The notes: a model not told the origin generated them from the letters alone. DNA of 7,273 nt from Caulobacteraceae bacterium (GCA_004144935.1 SDZP01000167.1:1-7273); one strand, 5' to 3'; shown: positions 1-5,865, counted from the stretch's first letter. A program made the numbers and translations.

Positions 1-4
1 CGCC

Positions 5-1030
5 ATGACCCTCGACCTCCCGCTGATCTGGGCCGGGCTGATCGCCGTTTCGGTGCTGATGTACGTCCTGCTCGACGGTTTCGACCTCGGCGTCGGCATC
101 CTCTTCCCGTTCGCGCGCGGCCCGTCCGAGCGCGATGCGATGATGAACTCCATCGCCCCCTACTGGGACGGCAACGAGACCTGGCTGGTGCTGGGGGGCG
201 GCGGCCTGTTCGCCGCCTTCCCGCTGGCCTATGCCATCGTCGGCCCTGCCCTGTACCTGCCGATCATGCTCATGCTGCTGGCGCTGATCCTGCGGGGCGT
301 GGCCTTCGAGTTCCGCAGCCACGGGCGCAAGCGCGGCAAGCGGTTCTGGACAGCGGCGTTCGCCGGCGGCTCGCTGGCCGCCACGCTGTCGCAGGGCCTC
401 GTGCTCGGCGGCTTCATCCAGGGCATCGCGGTGCGGGGCAACGCCTTCGCGGGCGGTCCGTTCGACTGGCTGACCCCCTACAGCCTGCTGGTGGCCGTGG
501 GCATGGCGGCCGGCTATGCGCTGCTCGGCGCGACCTGGGTCATCTGGCGCTCCGAGGGCCTGTTGCACGATGACGGCCGCCGCTGGAGCGTCATCGCCGG
601 CCTCGCCACCGCCGCCCTGCTGGCCGCCGTCAGCCTCGCCACCCTGGTCGTCCACCCGCGCGTCGCCACCGTCTGGGGCTTCACCGGCGAGGGCTTCCGG
701 CCGGAGGTCTTCCTGCCCCACCTGCCGATACCGCTGCTCGGCCTGGCCGGCTTCGCCCTGCTGGCCTGGGGCCTGTGGAAGCACTCCCACCACGCCCCCT
801 TCCTGGGCAGCCTGCTGGTCTTCCTCTCCGGCTACATCGGTCTGGCCGCCAGCTTCTTCCCCAACATCGTCCCCTACGACGTCCACTTCCGCGCCGCCGC
901 CAACGAGAACGGCGCCCTGGGCTTCATGCTTGTCGGGGTCGCCATCCTGCTGCCGGTGATCCTTGGCTACACCGCCTGGGTCTACTGGATCTTCCGCGGA
1001 AAGGTCGCCGCCGATGCGGGATATCATTGA
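5..1030 (+). CDS. cydB: Cytochrome bd-type (cyanide-insensitive) quinol oxidase subunit II, CydB/CioB
   Basis: Integral-membrane subunit II of a bd-type terminal oxidase, which oxidises quinol and reduces oxygen to water in the cytoplasmic membrane. The 341-residue protein begins with a transmembrane segment running into the hallmark DGFDLGVG (residues 24-31), followed by WDGNETWL (54-61) and the basic RGVAFEFR block (97-104). Around eight or nine hydrophobic segments follow, and length matches the family (about 335-380). The short loops and the sequence style fit the CIO branch rather than E. coli CydB, but I cannot separate these firmly. The ATG lies only 4 bases into the window, so the ribosome site and the expected upstream subunit I gene (cydA/cioA) lie outside. 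The 3' end overlaps the next small gene by 17 nt, which suggests one operon with coupled translation. The haem ligands sit in subunit I and cannot be judged here. Confidence 0.96.
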   Translation: MTLDLPLIWAGLIAVSVLMYVLLDGFDLGVGILFPFARGPSERDAMMNSIAPYWDGNETWLVLGGGGLFAAFPLAYAIVGPALYLPIMLMLLALILRGVAFEFRSHGRKRGKRFWTAAFAGGSLAATLSQGLVLGGFIQGIAVRGNAFAGGPFDWLTPYSLLVAVGMAAGYALLGATWVIWRSEGLLHDDGRRWSVIAGLATAALLAAVSLATLVVHPRVATVWGFTGEGFRPEVFLPHLPIPLLGLAGFALLAWGLWKHSHHAPFLGSLLVFLSGYIGLAASFFPNIVPYDVHFRAAANENGALGFMLVGVAILLPVILGYTAWVYWIFRGKVAADAGYH

Positions 1031-1163
1031 GGGCCCGCCCGAATCCGGCGAGCCGCCGCCGCGCTGGCGCACGCGGCTGGTGTGGTTCGTCGTCCTGGCC
1101 CTGGCCGGGACGACCGCGACGGCGACGGTCGCCTACGCCATGCGGGCGCTGCTGAAGCTGTAG
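1014..1163 (+). CDS. DUF2474-type small single-helix protein of the bd oxidase operon
   Basis: A 49-residue protein. The N-terminal 20 residues are Pro/Glu-rich (GPPESGEPPP) and end in the basic WRTR. One hydrophobic helix follows (about residues 22-43, with WFVVLALAG near its start), and the tail is short and basic. This pattern, and the place directly after subunit II, match DUF2474, a family of tiny proteins encoded behind CIO-type cydAB. By analogy with CydX/CydH of E. coli bd oxidase it may be a third, stabilising subunit; that role is inference. I chose the ATG at 1014 because it gives the family's usual length. A longer in-frame reading from 963 would lie mostly inside cydB. The 17-nt overlap with the end of cydB (out of frame) implies translational coupling, and no separate strong ribosome site is needed. 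Confidence 0.78.
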   Translation: MRDIIEGPPESGEPPPRWRTRLVWFVVLALAGTTATATVAYAMRALLKL

Positions 1164-1209
1164 GCCTTGCCTGACCCTAGGGCCGGGTCTCCACTGTCGC
1201 CGGAACGAT

Positions 1210-1216
1210 AAGGGAG
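1210..1216 (+). promoter_or_regulatory. Strong ribosome binding site of the SDR gene
   Basis: AAGGGAG lies 6 nt before the ATG at 1223. It fixes the start of the dehydrogenase. It also suggests independent translation after the 59-nt gap behind the small oxidase gene. I see no convincing -35/-10 pair in that gap, so read-through from the oxidase operon remains possible. Confidence 0.75.
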
Positions 1217-1222
1217 CGCACC

Positions 1223-1996
1223 ATGGACCTCGGCCTCAAGGGCAAAGTCATCTTCGTCGCCGGCGCCAGCCGCGGCATCGGCCTCGGCATTGTCGAGGCC
1301 TGTCTGGCCGAGGGGGCGAAGGTCGCCATCACCGCCCGCGGGGCCGAGGCGCTGGAAGCCACCCGCGCCGACCTCGCCGGCCGCTTCGGCGAGGAAAACG
1401 TCTGGGCGATGTCCGGCGACCTGCGTGACACCGCCACCATCGAGAAGGCCCTCTCCGCCACCGAGGAGGCCCTCGGCCCCATTCATGGCGCGGTCGCCAA
1501 CGTCGGCCTGCATCCCTGCCCGCCCGGCGCCGCCGTCGACGACGACACCTGGGACGCCGGTTTCAGCCAGAACCTCGGCTCGGCCTGGCGGCTGGCGCGC
1601 GGGGCCTACGCCCGCATGGAGCCGCGCGGCGCGGGCTCGATCCTGTTCATCAGCTCGATCGCGGGCCTGGGCGCCCTCGGCACCCCGCTGACCTACGGCA
1701 CCGCCAAGGCGGCGGTGAACCACCTTACCAAGGAGCTGGCCCAGATCGCCGGCCGCAAGGGCGTGCGGGTCAACTGCATCGCGCCGGGCAACATCATCTT
1801 CCCGGGCGGTGACTGGGAGGAGCGCTCGAAAGGCCCCCGCGCCGACAACTGGAACCGCTGGATCCGCCGCGAAGTGCCGCTGCAGCGCTTCGGCACCCCG
1901 GCCGAGATCGGCTCGACCGCCGCCTTCCTGCTCAGCGACCAGGCCAGCTTCGTCCATGGGGCCGTCGTCCCCGTCGACGGCGGCCAGACGAAATAG
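1223..1996 (+). CDS. SDR-family NAD(P)-dependent oxidoreductase (FabG-like classical SDR)
   Basis: A cytoplasmic Rossmann-fold dehydrogenase/reductase of 257 residues, the usual length for a classical SDR. Visible motifs: the cofactor loop AGASRGIG (13-20, with Ala in place of the usual first Thr); the acidic D66 after strand 3; NVG at 93-95 in place of the common NAG; structural N117; catalytic S145 in ISSIAG; and the Y158-GTA-K162 catalytic pair. The spacing Ser to Tyr (13) is canonical. The stretch N185-CIAPGNI and the C-terminal PVDGGQTK complete the fold. The region 191-215 (rich in Trp, Arg and Asp) forms the substrate lid and is not one I can tie to a known substrate. R39 after strand 2 (TARG) is compatible with NADP preference, but this is weak. 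It is followed 22 nt later by a crotonase-fold gene, so a role in acyl-CoA or hydroxy-acid metabolism is a reasonable inference; calling it a 3-oxoacyl-ACP reductase would over-read it. Confidence 0.93.
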   Translation: MDLGLKGKVIFVAGASRGIGLGIVEACLAEGAKVAITARGAEALEATRADLAGRFGEENVWAMSGDLRDTATIEKALSATEEALGPIHGAVANVGLHPCPPGAAVDDDTWDAGFSQNLGSAWRLARGAYARMEPRGAGSILFISSIAGLGALGTPLTYGTAKAAVNHLTKELAQIAGRKGVRVNCIAPGNIIFPGGDWEERSKGPRADNWNRWIRREVPLQRFGTPAEIGSTAAFLLSDQASFVHGAVVPVDGGQTK

Positions 1997-2006
1997 GCCC
2001 GAGAAC

Positions 2007-2011
2007 TGGAG
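2007..2011 (+). promoter_or_regulatory. Ribosome binding site deciding the crotonase start
   Basis: TGGAG lies 7 nt before the ATG at 2019. Open reading continues far upstream in this frame, into the SDR gene from 1809. This site and the typical crotonase N-terminus that follows pick 2019 as the true start. Confidence 0.6.
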
Positions 2012-2018
2012 TGACCCG

Positions 2019-2846
2019 ATGACCGCCCCGACCAACAACGACGCGTCCTACGAGCACCTGCAGGTCCGGCTGGAGAACCAGACGGCCTGGGTGACCATGA
2101 ACCGGCCCGACAGCCTCAACGCCCTGAACCGCAAGCTGGTCGAGGAGTTGCGCGACTTCTTCGTCGGCCTCTACTGGCGGCGTGACGTGCGGGTCGTGGT
2201 GCTGCGCGGCGCCGGCAAGGCCTTCTGCGCGGGACTGGACCTGAAAGAGCGGAGCAACAGCGAGGGCGGCCGCTCCATCGGCGCCGGCCTCACCGCCCAG
2301 CGGCGGATCAGCGAGATCGTCATCGCCATGCGCCGCTGTCCCCAGCCGATCATCGCCTGCATCGACGGCGCCGCCGCCGGCGGCGGCTTCGCCCTGGCCC
2401 TGGCCAGCGACGTACGGATCGCCACGGCGCGGCTGAAGGCCAACGCCGCCTTCATCCGCATCGGCCTGACCGCCTGCGACATCGGGGTCAGCTACTTCCT
2501 GCCGCGCATGGTCGGCAGCTCGGTGGCCGCCGAGTACATGCTCACCGGCCGCTTCTTCACCGCCGAGCGGGCCTACCAACTGGGGCTGATCAGCCAGATC
2601 GTCGAGGCGGACGAGCTCGACGCCGTGGCGCAGGGCCTGGTCGACGACATGCTGCACGCCACCCCGCTCGGCCTGCGGCTGACCAAGGAATGCCTCAACC
2701 ACGCCATCGACGCGCAGGGGCTGGAGGCGGCCATCGCCATGGAAGACCGCAACCAGATCCTGGCCAGCTCCGACGGCGACTTCCAGGAAGGCGTGCGGGC
2801 CTTCCTGGAAAAGCGCCGCCCGGTTTACGAAAGCCGGGAGAGCTAG
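2019..2846 (+). CDS. Crotonase-fold (enoyl-CoA hydratase/isomerase family) protein lacking both hydratase glutamates
   Basis: 275 residues, normal for the crotonase superfamily, which binds acyl-CoA thioesters and stabilises an enolate in an oxyanion hole. Both oxyanion-hole segments are present: KAFCAGLDLKE (67-77) and GAAAGGGFAL (117-126, with G122 matching rat hydratase G141). The DVRIA strand follows at 131-135, and the C-terminal helices SSDGDFQEGVRAFLEKR (250-266) are typical. Aligning by eye to rat mitochondrial enoyl-CoA hydratase, Glu144 falls on A125 and Glu164 on F145, so both catalytic acids are missing. An Asp (D154, in CDIGVS) sits near where dienoyl-CoA isomerase carries a catalytic Asp. 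The protein is therefore likely a CoA-ester isomerase, hydrolase or lyase, or a divergent enzyme, and the automatic name enoyl-CoA hydratase should be treated with care. It is cotranscribed with the SDR upstream. Its stop codon interlocks with that of the convergent MATE gene through CTAG at 2843-2846. Confidence 0.9.
   Translation: MTAPTNNDASYEHLQVRLENQTAWVTMNRPDSLNALNRKLVEELRDFFVGLYWRRDVRVVVLRGAGKAFCAGLDLKERSNSEGGRSIGAGLTAQRRISEIVIAMRRCPQPIIACIDGAAAGGGFALALASDVRIATARLKANAAFIRIGLTACDIGVSYFLPRMVGSSVAAEYMLTGRFFTAERAYQLGLISQIVEADELDAVAQGLVDDMLHATPLGLRLTKECLNHAIDAQGLEAAIAMEDRNQILASSDGDFQEGVRAFLEKRRPVYESRES
2843..2846. other. Interlocked stop codons of a convergent gene pair (CTAG)
   Basis: The palindrome CTAG gives TAG on the plus strand (2844-2846, crotonase) and TAG on the minus strand (2845-2843, MATE). 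The two genes therefore share the tetranucleotide and leave no intergenic space for a terminator. Confidence 0.95.
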
Positions 2847-4261
2847 CCGGCGACGGGCGCGACCCGCCGGGTCAGCAGGTGGAAGCGCAGGCACATGGCC
2901 AGCGCCGCCACCGCCAGCCCGAAGGCCAAGCCGATCCAGATGCCGAGCCCGCCCATGCCGAGGCTGACCCCCAGCAGGATGCAGACCGGGGCCCCGGCCA
3001 GCCAGTAGCTGCCGCCGGCCAGGATCATCGGCCAGCGGGCGTCCTTCAGGCCGCGAAGGCTCAAGGCCCCGACCACCTGCAGGGCGTCGAACAGCTGGAA
3101 GGCGGCCGCCACCTTGAGGAACAGCGCCGCCAAGGCGATGACCTCGAGGTCCTCCGGCGTTCGCCCGGCGATGTAGAGCCCGGCGATCGACCGGCCGGCC
3201 AGGGCCATGGCGACCCCGAACAGCAGCACCACCCCGCCGCCCGCGACCATGGCCACGAACCCGGCCCGGCGCGTGCCGGCCGTGTCGCCCGCCCCGGCGT
3301 AGAGGCCGACCCGCACCGTCGCCGCCATGGCGATGCCCAGCGGCACCATGAAGGTCACCGAGGCGAAGTTCAGGGCCACCTGGTGCGCCGCCAGGGTGGC
3401 GGCCCCGAAGGTGCCGGCCACCAGGGTCATGGCGTTGAACAGCATGGCCTCGAACAGCATGGTCAGGCCGATCGGCACGCCCAGCCGGAAGAGCTCGGTG
3501 AACCGGCCCCAGTCCGGCTTTGTAAAGCCGTCGAACATCCGCACCCGACGCAGGATGGGGTCCAGCCGAATGACCAGCAGCATGGCCAGGAAGGCGAACA
3601 CGGCCGAGGACGAGGTGGCGATCCCGGCGCCGATGATGCCCAGCGCCGGCAGGCCGAGGTGGCCGAAGATCAGCGCCCAGGCGAGCACGAAGTTGAAGCC
3701 GATCGAGGCGATCATGACGTACAGCGACGCCCTTGGCCGCTCCAACGCCGTGGCGACGTTGCGCAGCACCTGGAAGCCGAAGGTGAAGGGCAGGCCGAAG
3801 CACAGCATGGCCGTGAACTTGCCGGCGTCCCGCGCCAGCTCCGGCTCCTGCCCCAGATGCCCGAGGATCCAGCCCGCCGACAGCAGGATGGGAATCAGCG
3901 GCAGCGGCAGGGCGATGGCCACCCACAGGCCCATGCGCGAGACCGCCCGGGGACCGGAGTGGTCGTCCGGGTTGCGGCCCAGCATCTGGGCGATGATCGG
4001 GGCGACGGCGGCGGTCGGGCCGCCGCCCATCAGCCAGCAGAAGTAGTAGACCGTGTTGCCGATCGCCGCCGCCGCCAGGGCGTGGGAGCTCAGCCGGCCG
4101 AGCAGCACCACGTCGGTGGCCAGGATGGCCATCTGGGCCAGCTGGGTGATGATCAGCGGGCCGGACAGCCACAGCAGGGCGCGGGCCTCGGCGATCCACT
4201 CCGGGAGGAGATCGCGAGGGCTGCGGCGGGCGACGGTCGGTTGGGCGGCTATGTCGGTCAT
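2843..4261 (-). CDS. MATE-family (NorM-like) multidrug/toxin efflux transporter
   Basis: A 472-residue inner-membrane antiporter with about 12 predicted helices in two homologous halves, the standard MATE size. It would export cationic drugs or metabolites against Na+ or H+. Family features by residue: GPLIITQLAQMAILATD (34-50, TM1, ending in the conserved Asp); repeat-half hallmark AAHQVALNFASV (291-302) followed by VPLGIAMAATVRVG (306-319); E271 in TM7 (LFEAMLFNAM), matching in place the cation-site Glu of NorM; and FDALQVVGALSLRGLKD (391-407, D392 matching the NorM TM10 Asp). The presence of these acids suggests an active cation-coupled pump of the NorM branch; substrate cannot be told. 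The start at 4261 leaves about 28 soluble residues before TM1 and has only a weak purine-rich ribosome site (AAGAAGA). Upstream on the same strand lies an intrinsic terminator, so the gene is probably not simply read from lysC. It converges on the crotonase gene with a 4-nt overlap. Confidence 0.95.
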   Translation of the reverse strand: MTDIAAQPTVARRSPRDLLPEWIAEARALLWLSGPLIITQLAQMAILATDVVLLGRLSSHALAAAAIGNTVYYFCWLMGGGPTAAVAPIIAQMLGRNPDDHSGPRAVSRMGLWVAIALPLPLIPILLSAGWILGHLGQEPELARDAGKFTAMLCFGLPFTFGFQVLRNVATALERPRASLYVMIASIGFNFVLAWALIFGHLGLPALGIIGAGIATSSSAVFAFLAMLLVIRLDPILRRVRMFDGFTKPDWGRFTELFRLGVPIGLTMLFEAMLFNAMTLVAGTFGAATLAAHQVALNFASVTFMVPLGIAMAATVRVGLYAGAGDTAGTRRAGFVAMVAGGGVVLLFGVAMALAGRSIAGLYIAGRTPEDLEVIALAALFLKVAAAFQLFDALQVVGALSLRGLKDARWPMILAGGSYWLAGAPVCILLGVSLGMGGLGIWIGLAFGLAVAALAMCLRFHLLTRRVAPVAG

Positions 4262-4270
4262 GTCAGTCTT

Positions 4271-4290
4271 CTTGGGTGTTATTGCCCAAG
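4271..4290 (-). repeat. Inverted repeat (6-bp stem, 8-nt loop) just upstream of the MATE start
   Basis: Perfect arms CTTGGG (4271-4276) and CCCAAG (4285-4290) enclose an 8-nt AT-rich loop. In MATE mRNA the hairpin would end 9 nt before the AUG and cover part of the weak ribosome site. It could be a translational control element or an operator; neither is shown. Confidence 0.5.
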
Positions 4291-4340
4291 CCCGACGCTG
4301 CGATGACGAGGTACAAAAAACCCCTCCGGAGCGTCGGGCT
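4289..4340 (-). repeat. 11-bp perfect inverted repeat that competes with the terminator stem
   Basis: AGCCCGACGCT at 4289-4299 is the exact reverse complement of AGCGTCGGGCT at 4330-4340. The second arm lies within the loop and inner stem of the terminator, so this pairing and the terminator hairpin exclude each other. In a minus-strand transcript the terminator arm is made first, so the pairing would matter most in read-through RNA, for example by changing access to the MATE start. Confidence 0.6.
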
Positions 4341-4349
4341 CGGGAGGGG
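4315..4349 (-). terminator. Intrinsic (rho-independent) terminator, minus strand
   Basis: On the plus strand CCCCTCCGGAGC (4321-4332) pairs with GCTCGGGAGGGG (4338-4349) across a 5-nt loop: a 12-bp stem with a single G-G mismatch at 4328/4342. It is preceded by six A (4315-4320). On the minus strand this is a GC-rich hairpin followed directly by six T, the classic form. It acts on transcripts coming from lysC or from the interval itself, upstream of MATE. Confidence 0.88.
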
Positions 4350-4571
4350 GCGGTTGAGGTTTCAGGTGAACTGAAGTCTCAGGCGAACTCCTCGCGAGCG
4401 CAGGCGGTCGAACGACCGCGCGGGGCGGACGGCTCGTGCTTGCATTGGATAAGGATGGCGCCGTTCACGGGTATGGAGCTCGCAGTTGTGGCCCTGGAGG
4501 CGGGCCGGTGGCGGATGGGTATGCCGGGTCGCGCGCCCGGTCAACACCTGGCGGAACGCGGTTTTGACACT

Positions 4572-4605
4572 GTTGCCGGTTGGCAACCCCGACCCCGTCG
4601 GTCGG
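4572..4605 (-). repeat. Two tandem short hairpins directly behind lysC
   Basis: Arms GTTGCC/GGCAAC (4572-4577, 4582-4587, 4-nt loop) and CCGACC/GGTCGG (4589-4594, 4600-4605, 5-nt loop) stand side by side, starting 3 nt after the lysC stop codon. No T-tract follows, so they are not a standard intrinsic terminator. They may protect the lysC mRNA 3' end or mark a rho-type end. Confidence 0.5.
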
Positions 4606-4608
4606 AAA

Positions 4609-5091
4609 TCAGACCTTGTCCAGCTCGTAGGCCGCGTGCAGCGCCCGGACGGCCAGTTCGGTGTAGGCGCTTTCGATCAGGACGCTGATCTTGATTTCCG
4701 AGGTCGAGATGACCTGGATGTTGACGCCCTTGTCGGCCAAGGCCTTGAACATGGTCTTGGCGACGCCGGCGTGGCTGCGCATGCCGACCCCGATCACCGA
4801 GACCTTGGCGACGTCCTCGTCCAGCACCGCGCCCTCGAAGCCCAGTTCGCCCTGCAGGCTGTTGACCACGTCCATGGCCCTGGCCCCGTCGCGCTTGCCG
4901 ACGGTGAATTCCATGTTGGCCGTGTCGGCCGTCCGGGCGTGGGCCTGGACGATCATGTCGACGTTGACGTTTGCATCTGCGAGCGCCCCGAAGATGCGCG
5001 ACGACACGCCCGGATGGTCGGGCAGGCCGAACAGGGTGACCTTGGCCTCGTCGCGGCTGTAGGCCACGCCGCTAACGATCCGCTTTTCCAC
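4609..5091 (-). CDS. Predicted internally initiated aspartokinase beta subunit (ACT domains only)
   Basis: Inside lysC, codon 259 is GTG (5091-5089) in frame, preceded at 5 nt by GAGGAGG (5103-5097), the strongest ribosome site in the window. Translation from it would give a 160-residue protein starting MEKRIVSGVAYSRDEAK, with both ACT domains and no kinase domain. This is the place and size of the beta subunits made by in-frame internal initiation in the alpha2beta2 aspartokinases of Bacillus subtilis (aspartokinase II) and Corynebacterium glutamicum. What is seen is the site, frame and spacing; that it is used is inference, since GAG GAG GAT also simply encodes the EED common at this linker. 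Confidence 0.5.
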   Translation of the reverse strand: MEKRIVSGVAYSRDEAKVTLFGLPDHPGVSSRIFGALADANVNVDMIVQAHARTADTANMEFTVGKRDGARAMDVVNSLQGELGFEGAVLDEDVAKVSVIGVGMRSHAGVAKTMFKALADKGVNIQVISTSEIKISVLIESAYTELAVRALHAAYELDKV

Positions 5092-5865
5092 GATATCCTC
5101 CTCGTCGCACAGGGTGGTGCCCTGGCCGGGCGCCTCTCCAGGCTCGACAAAACTCGACAGCACCCGCACCGACACCTTGTGGGCCATGGCCATCTCGACC
5201 GACCGCGTCTGCAGCACCTTGGCGCCCAGCGAGGCCATCTCCAGCATCTCCTCGTAGGAGATGCGGGCCAGGCGCCGGGCCTTGCTCTCGATGCGGGGAT
5301 CGGTGGTGTAGACCCCGTCCACATCCGTGTAGATGTCGCAGGCCGCGCCCAGCGAGGCGGCGATGGCCACGGCGCTGGTGTCCGAGCCGCCACGGCCGAG
5401 GGTGGCGATGCGGCCGTCGCGGGTGACGCCCTGGAAGCCGGCGATGACGGCGATCTCGCCGGAATCCATCGCCGCGCCCAGCGCCTCCGACGGGATTTCC
5501 TCGATGCGCGAGCGGCCGTGGGCGTCGTCGGCGATGATCGGGATCTGCCAGCCCATCCAGGAGCGGGCGCGCAGACCCATGTTGCGCAGGGTCATGGCCA
5601 GCAGGCCGGCGGTGACCTGTTCGCCGCTGGCCACGACCACGTCGTATTCGTCGTCGGAGGGGGCGAGGCCCTGCGCGGCGGCGCCGGCCCCATCGGTCCA
5701 GGCGACCAGTTCGTTGGTCTTGCCGGCCATGGCCGAGACGACCACGGCGACCGGCTTGCCGGCCGCCACTTCCGCCGCCACCAGCCGCCCGACGCGGCGG
5801 ATGCGCTCCAGGTCGGCCACCGAGGTGCCGCCGAACTTCATGACCAGCCGTGACAACGGGTTCAT
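4609..5865 (-). CDS. lysC: Aspartate kinase (aspartokinase), LysC
   Basis: Phosphorylates L-aspartate with ATP, the first step to lysine, threonine, methionine and diaminopimelate; cytoplasmic. From the ATG at 5865 the protein is 418 residues, typical of monofunctional aspartokinase. The amino-acid kinase domain (about 6-235) starts with KFGGTS (10-15) and has SAMAGKTNEL (44-53), GRGGSDTSA (157-165) and DVDGVYTTDPR (181-191). Two ACT domains follow (about 265-345 with LFGLPDHPGVSS, and 352-415 with SVIGVGMRSHAG and VISTSEIKIS), the usual site of feedback inhibition by lysine and/or threonine. No homoserine dehydrogenase domain is fused. An in-frame upstream ATG at 5997 would add 44 very Arg-rich residues unlike the family; I reject it because KFGGTS normally lies within 15 residues of the start. 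The chosen ATG has no good Shine-Dalgarno (only GGGG abutting it), in contrast to the strong internal site at codon 259. No homoserine dehydrogenase fusion or operon partner is seen; the gene is divergent from ubiG. Confidence 0.96.
   Translation of the reverse strand: MNPLSRLVMKFGGTSVADLERIRRVGRLVAAEVAAGKPVAVVVSAMAGKTNELVAWTDGAGAAAQGLAPSDDEYDVVVASGEQVTAGLLAMTLRNMGLRARSWMGWQIPIIADDAHGRSRIEEIPSEALGAAMDSGEIAVIAGFQGVTRDGRIATLGRGGSDTSAVAIAASLGAACDIYTDVDGVYTTDPRIESKARRLARISYEEMLEMASLGAKVLQTRSVEMAMAHKVSVRVLSSFVEPGEAPGQGTTLCDEEDIVEKRIVSGVAYSRDEAKVTLFGLPDHPGVSSRIFGALADANVNVDMIVQAHARTADTANMEFTVGKRDGARAMDVVNSLQGELGFEGAVLDEDVAKVSVIGVGMRSHAGVAKTMFKALADKGVNIQVISTSEIKISVLIESAYTELAVRALHAAYELDKV
5097..5103 (-). 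promoter_or_regulatory. Internal ribosome binding site within lysC
   Basis: GAGGAGG (minus strand) is nearly a full complement of the 16S rRNA 3' end and lies 5 nt before an in-frame GTG. It decides the proposed beta-subunit start. Confidence 0.55.

Larger units (their letters stand above)
4262..4608 (-). other. Non-coding interval between lysC and the MATE gene: leader or small-RNA candidate
   Basis: This 347-nt stretch holds no gene I can support. Read on the minus strand it contains, in order: two small hairpins directly after the lysC stop; a weak promoter-like pair (TTGACC at 4544-4539 and TACCCA at 4521-4516, 17 nt apart, poor -10); a GC-rich inverted repeat at 4404-4419 (arms GCGGTCG/CGACCGC); an imperfect direct repeat TCAGGYGAACT on the plus strand at 4362-4372 and 4379-4389; a textbook intrinsic terminator at 4315-4349; and a further hairpin just before the MATE start. 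A 27-codon reading frame (4445-4362, minus) with 8 Arg ends 12 nt before the terminator, but it has no ribosome site. The terminator lies about 260 nt past lysC and 54 nt before MATE. It may therefore end a long lysC 3' UTR, end a separate small RNA, or attenuate MATE. Confidence 0.5.

Noticed and set aside
1173..1189. GACCC/GGGTC inverted repeat and CCCTAGGG in the gap before the SDR as a terminator of the oxidase operon
   Set aside because: The stem is only 5 bp with a 7-nt loop and no T-tract follows, so it is not distinguishable from chance at this GC content.
1133..2038. 301-codon minus-strand frame opposite the SDR gene
   Set aside because: It is a composition shadow of the SDR, without a recognisable domain.
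1932..4199. 755-codon open frame on the minus strand across the crotonase and MATE genes
   Set aside because: It is antisense to the crotonase and in another frame of MATE. Its translation is low-complexity (Gly/Arg/Pro/His-rich) with no domain, as expected from high-GC third-position bias.
2690..4306. 538-codon plus-strand frame opposite the MATE gene
   Set aside because: Its translation is Gln/Gly/Arg/His-rich and low in complexity, mirroring MATE codons. There is no motif or ribosome site, and the MATE reading has full family support.
4362..4586. 74-codon minus-strand frame in the lysC-MATE interval as a protein gene
   Set aside because: It has no ribosome site and no recognisable domain, and its composition is that of chance high-GC sequence. 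It is kept only as a weak leader-peptide idea for its last 27 codons.
4561..4592. TTGACA (4564-4569, plus strand) as the -35 of a plus-strand promoter with the adjacent hairpin as operator
   Set aside because: There is no -10-like sequence at 16-18 nt (the region is C-rich) and no plus-strand gene downstream; it lies at the 3' end of lysC.
4486..5853. 455-codon plus-strand frame opposite lysC
   Set aside because: It is antisense to a fully recognisable aspartokinase. The composition (Gly, His, Asp, Gln) is typical of a shadow frame.
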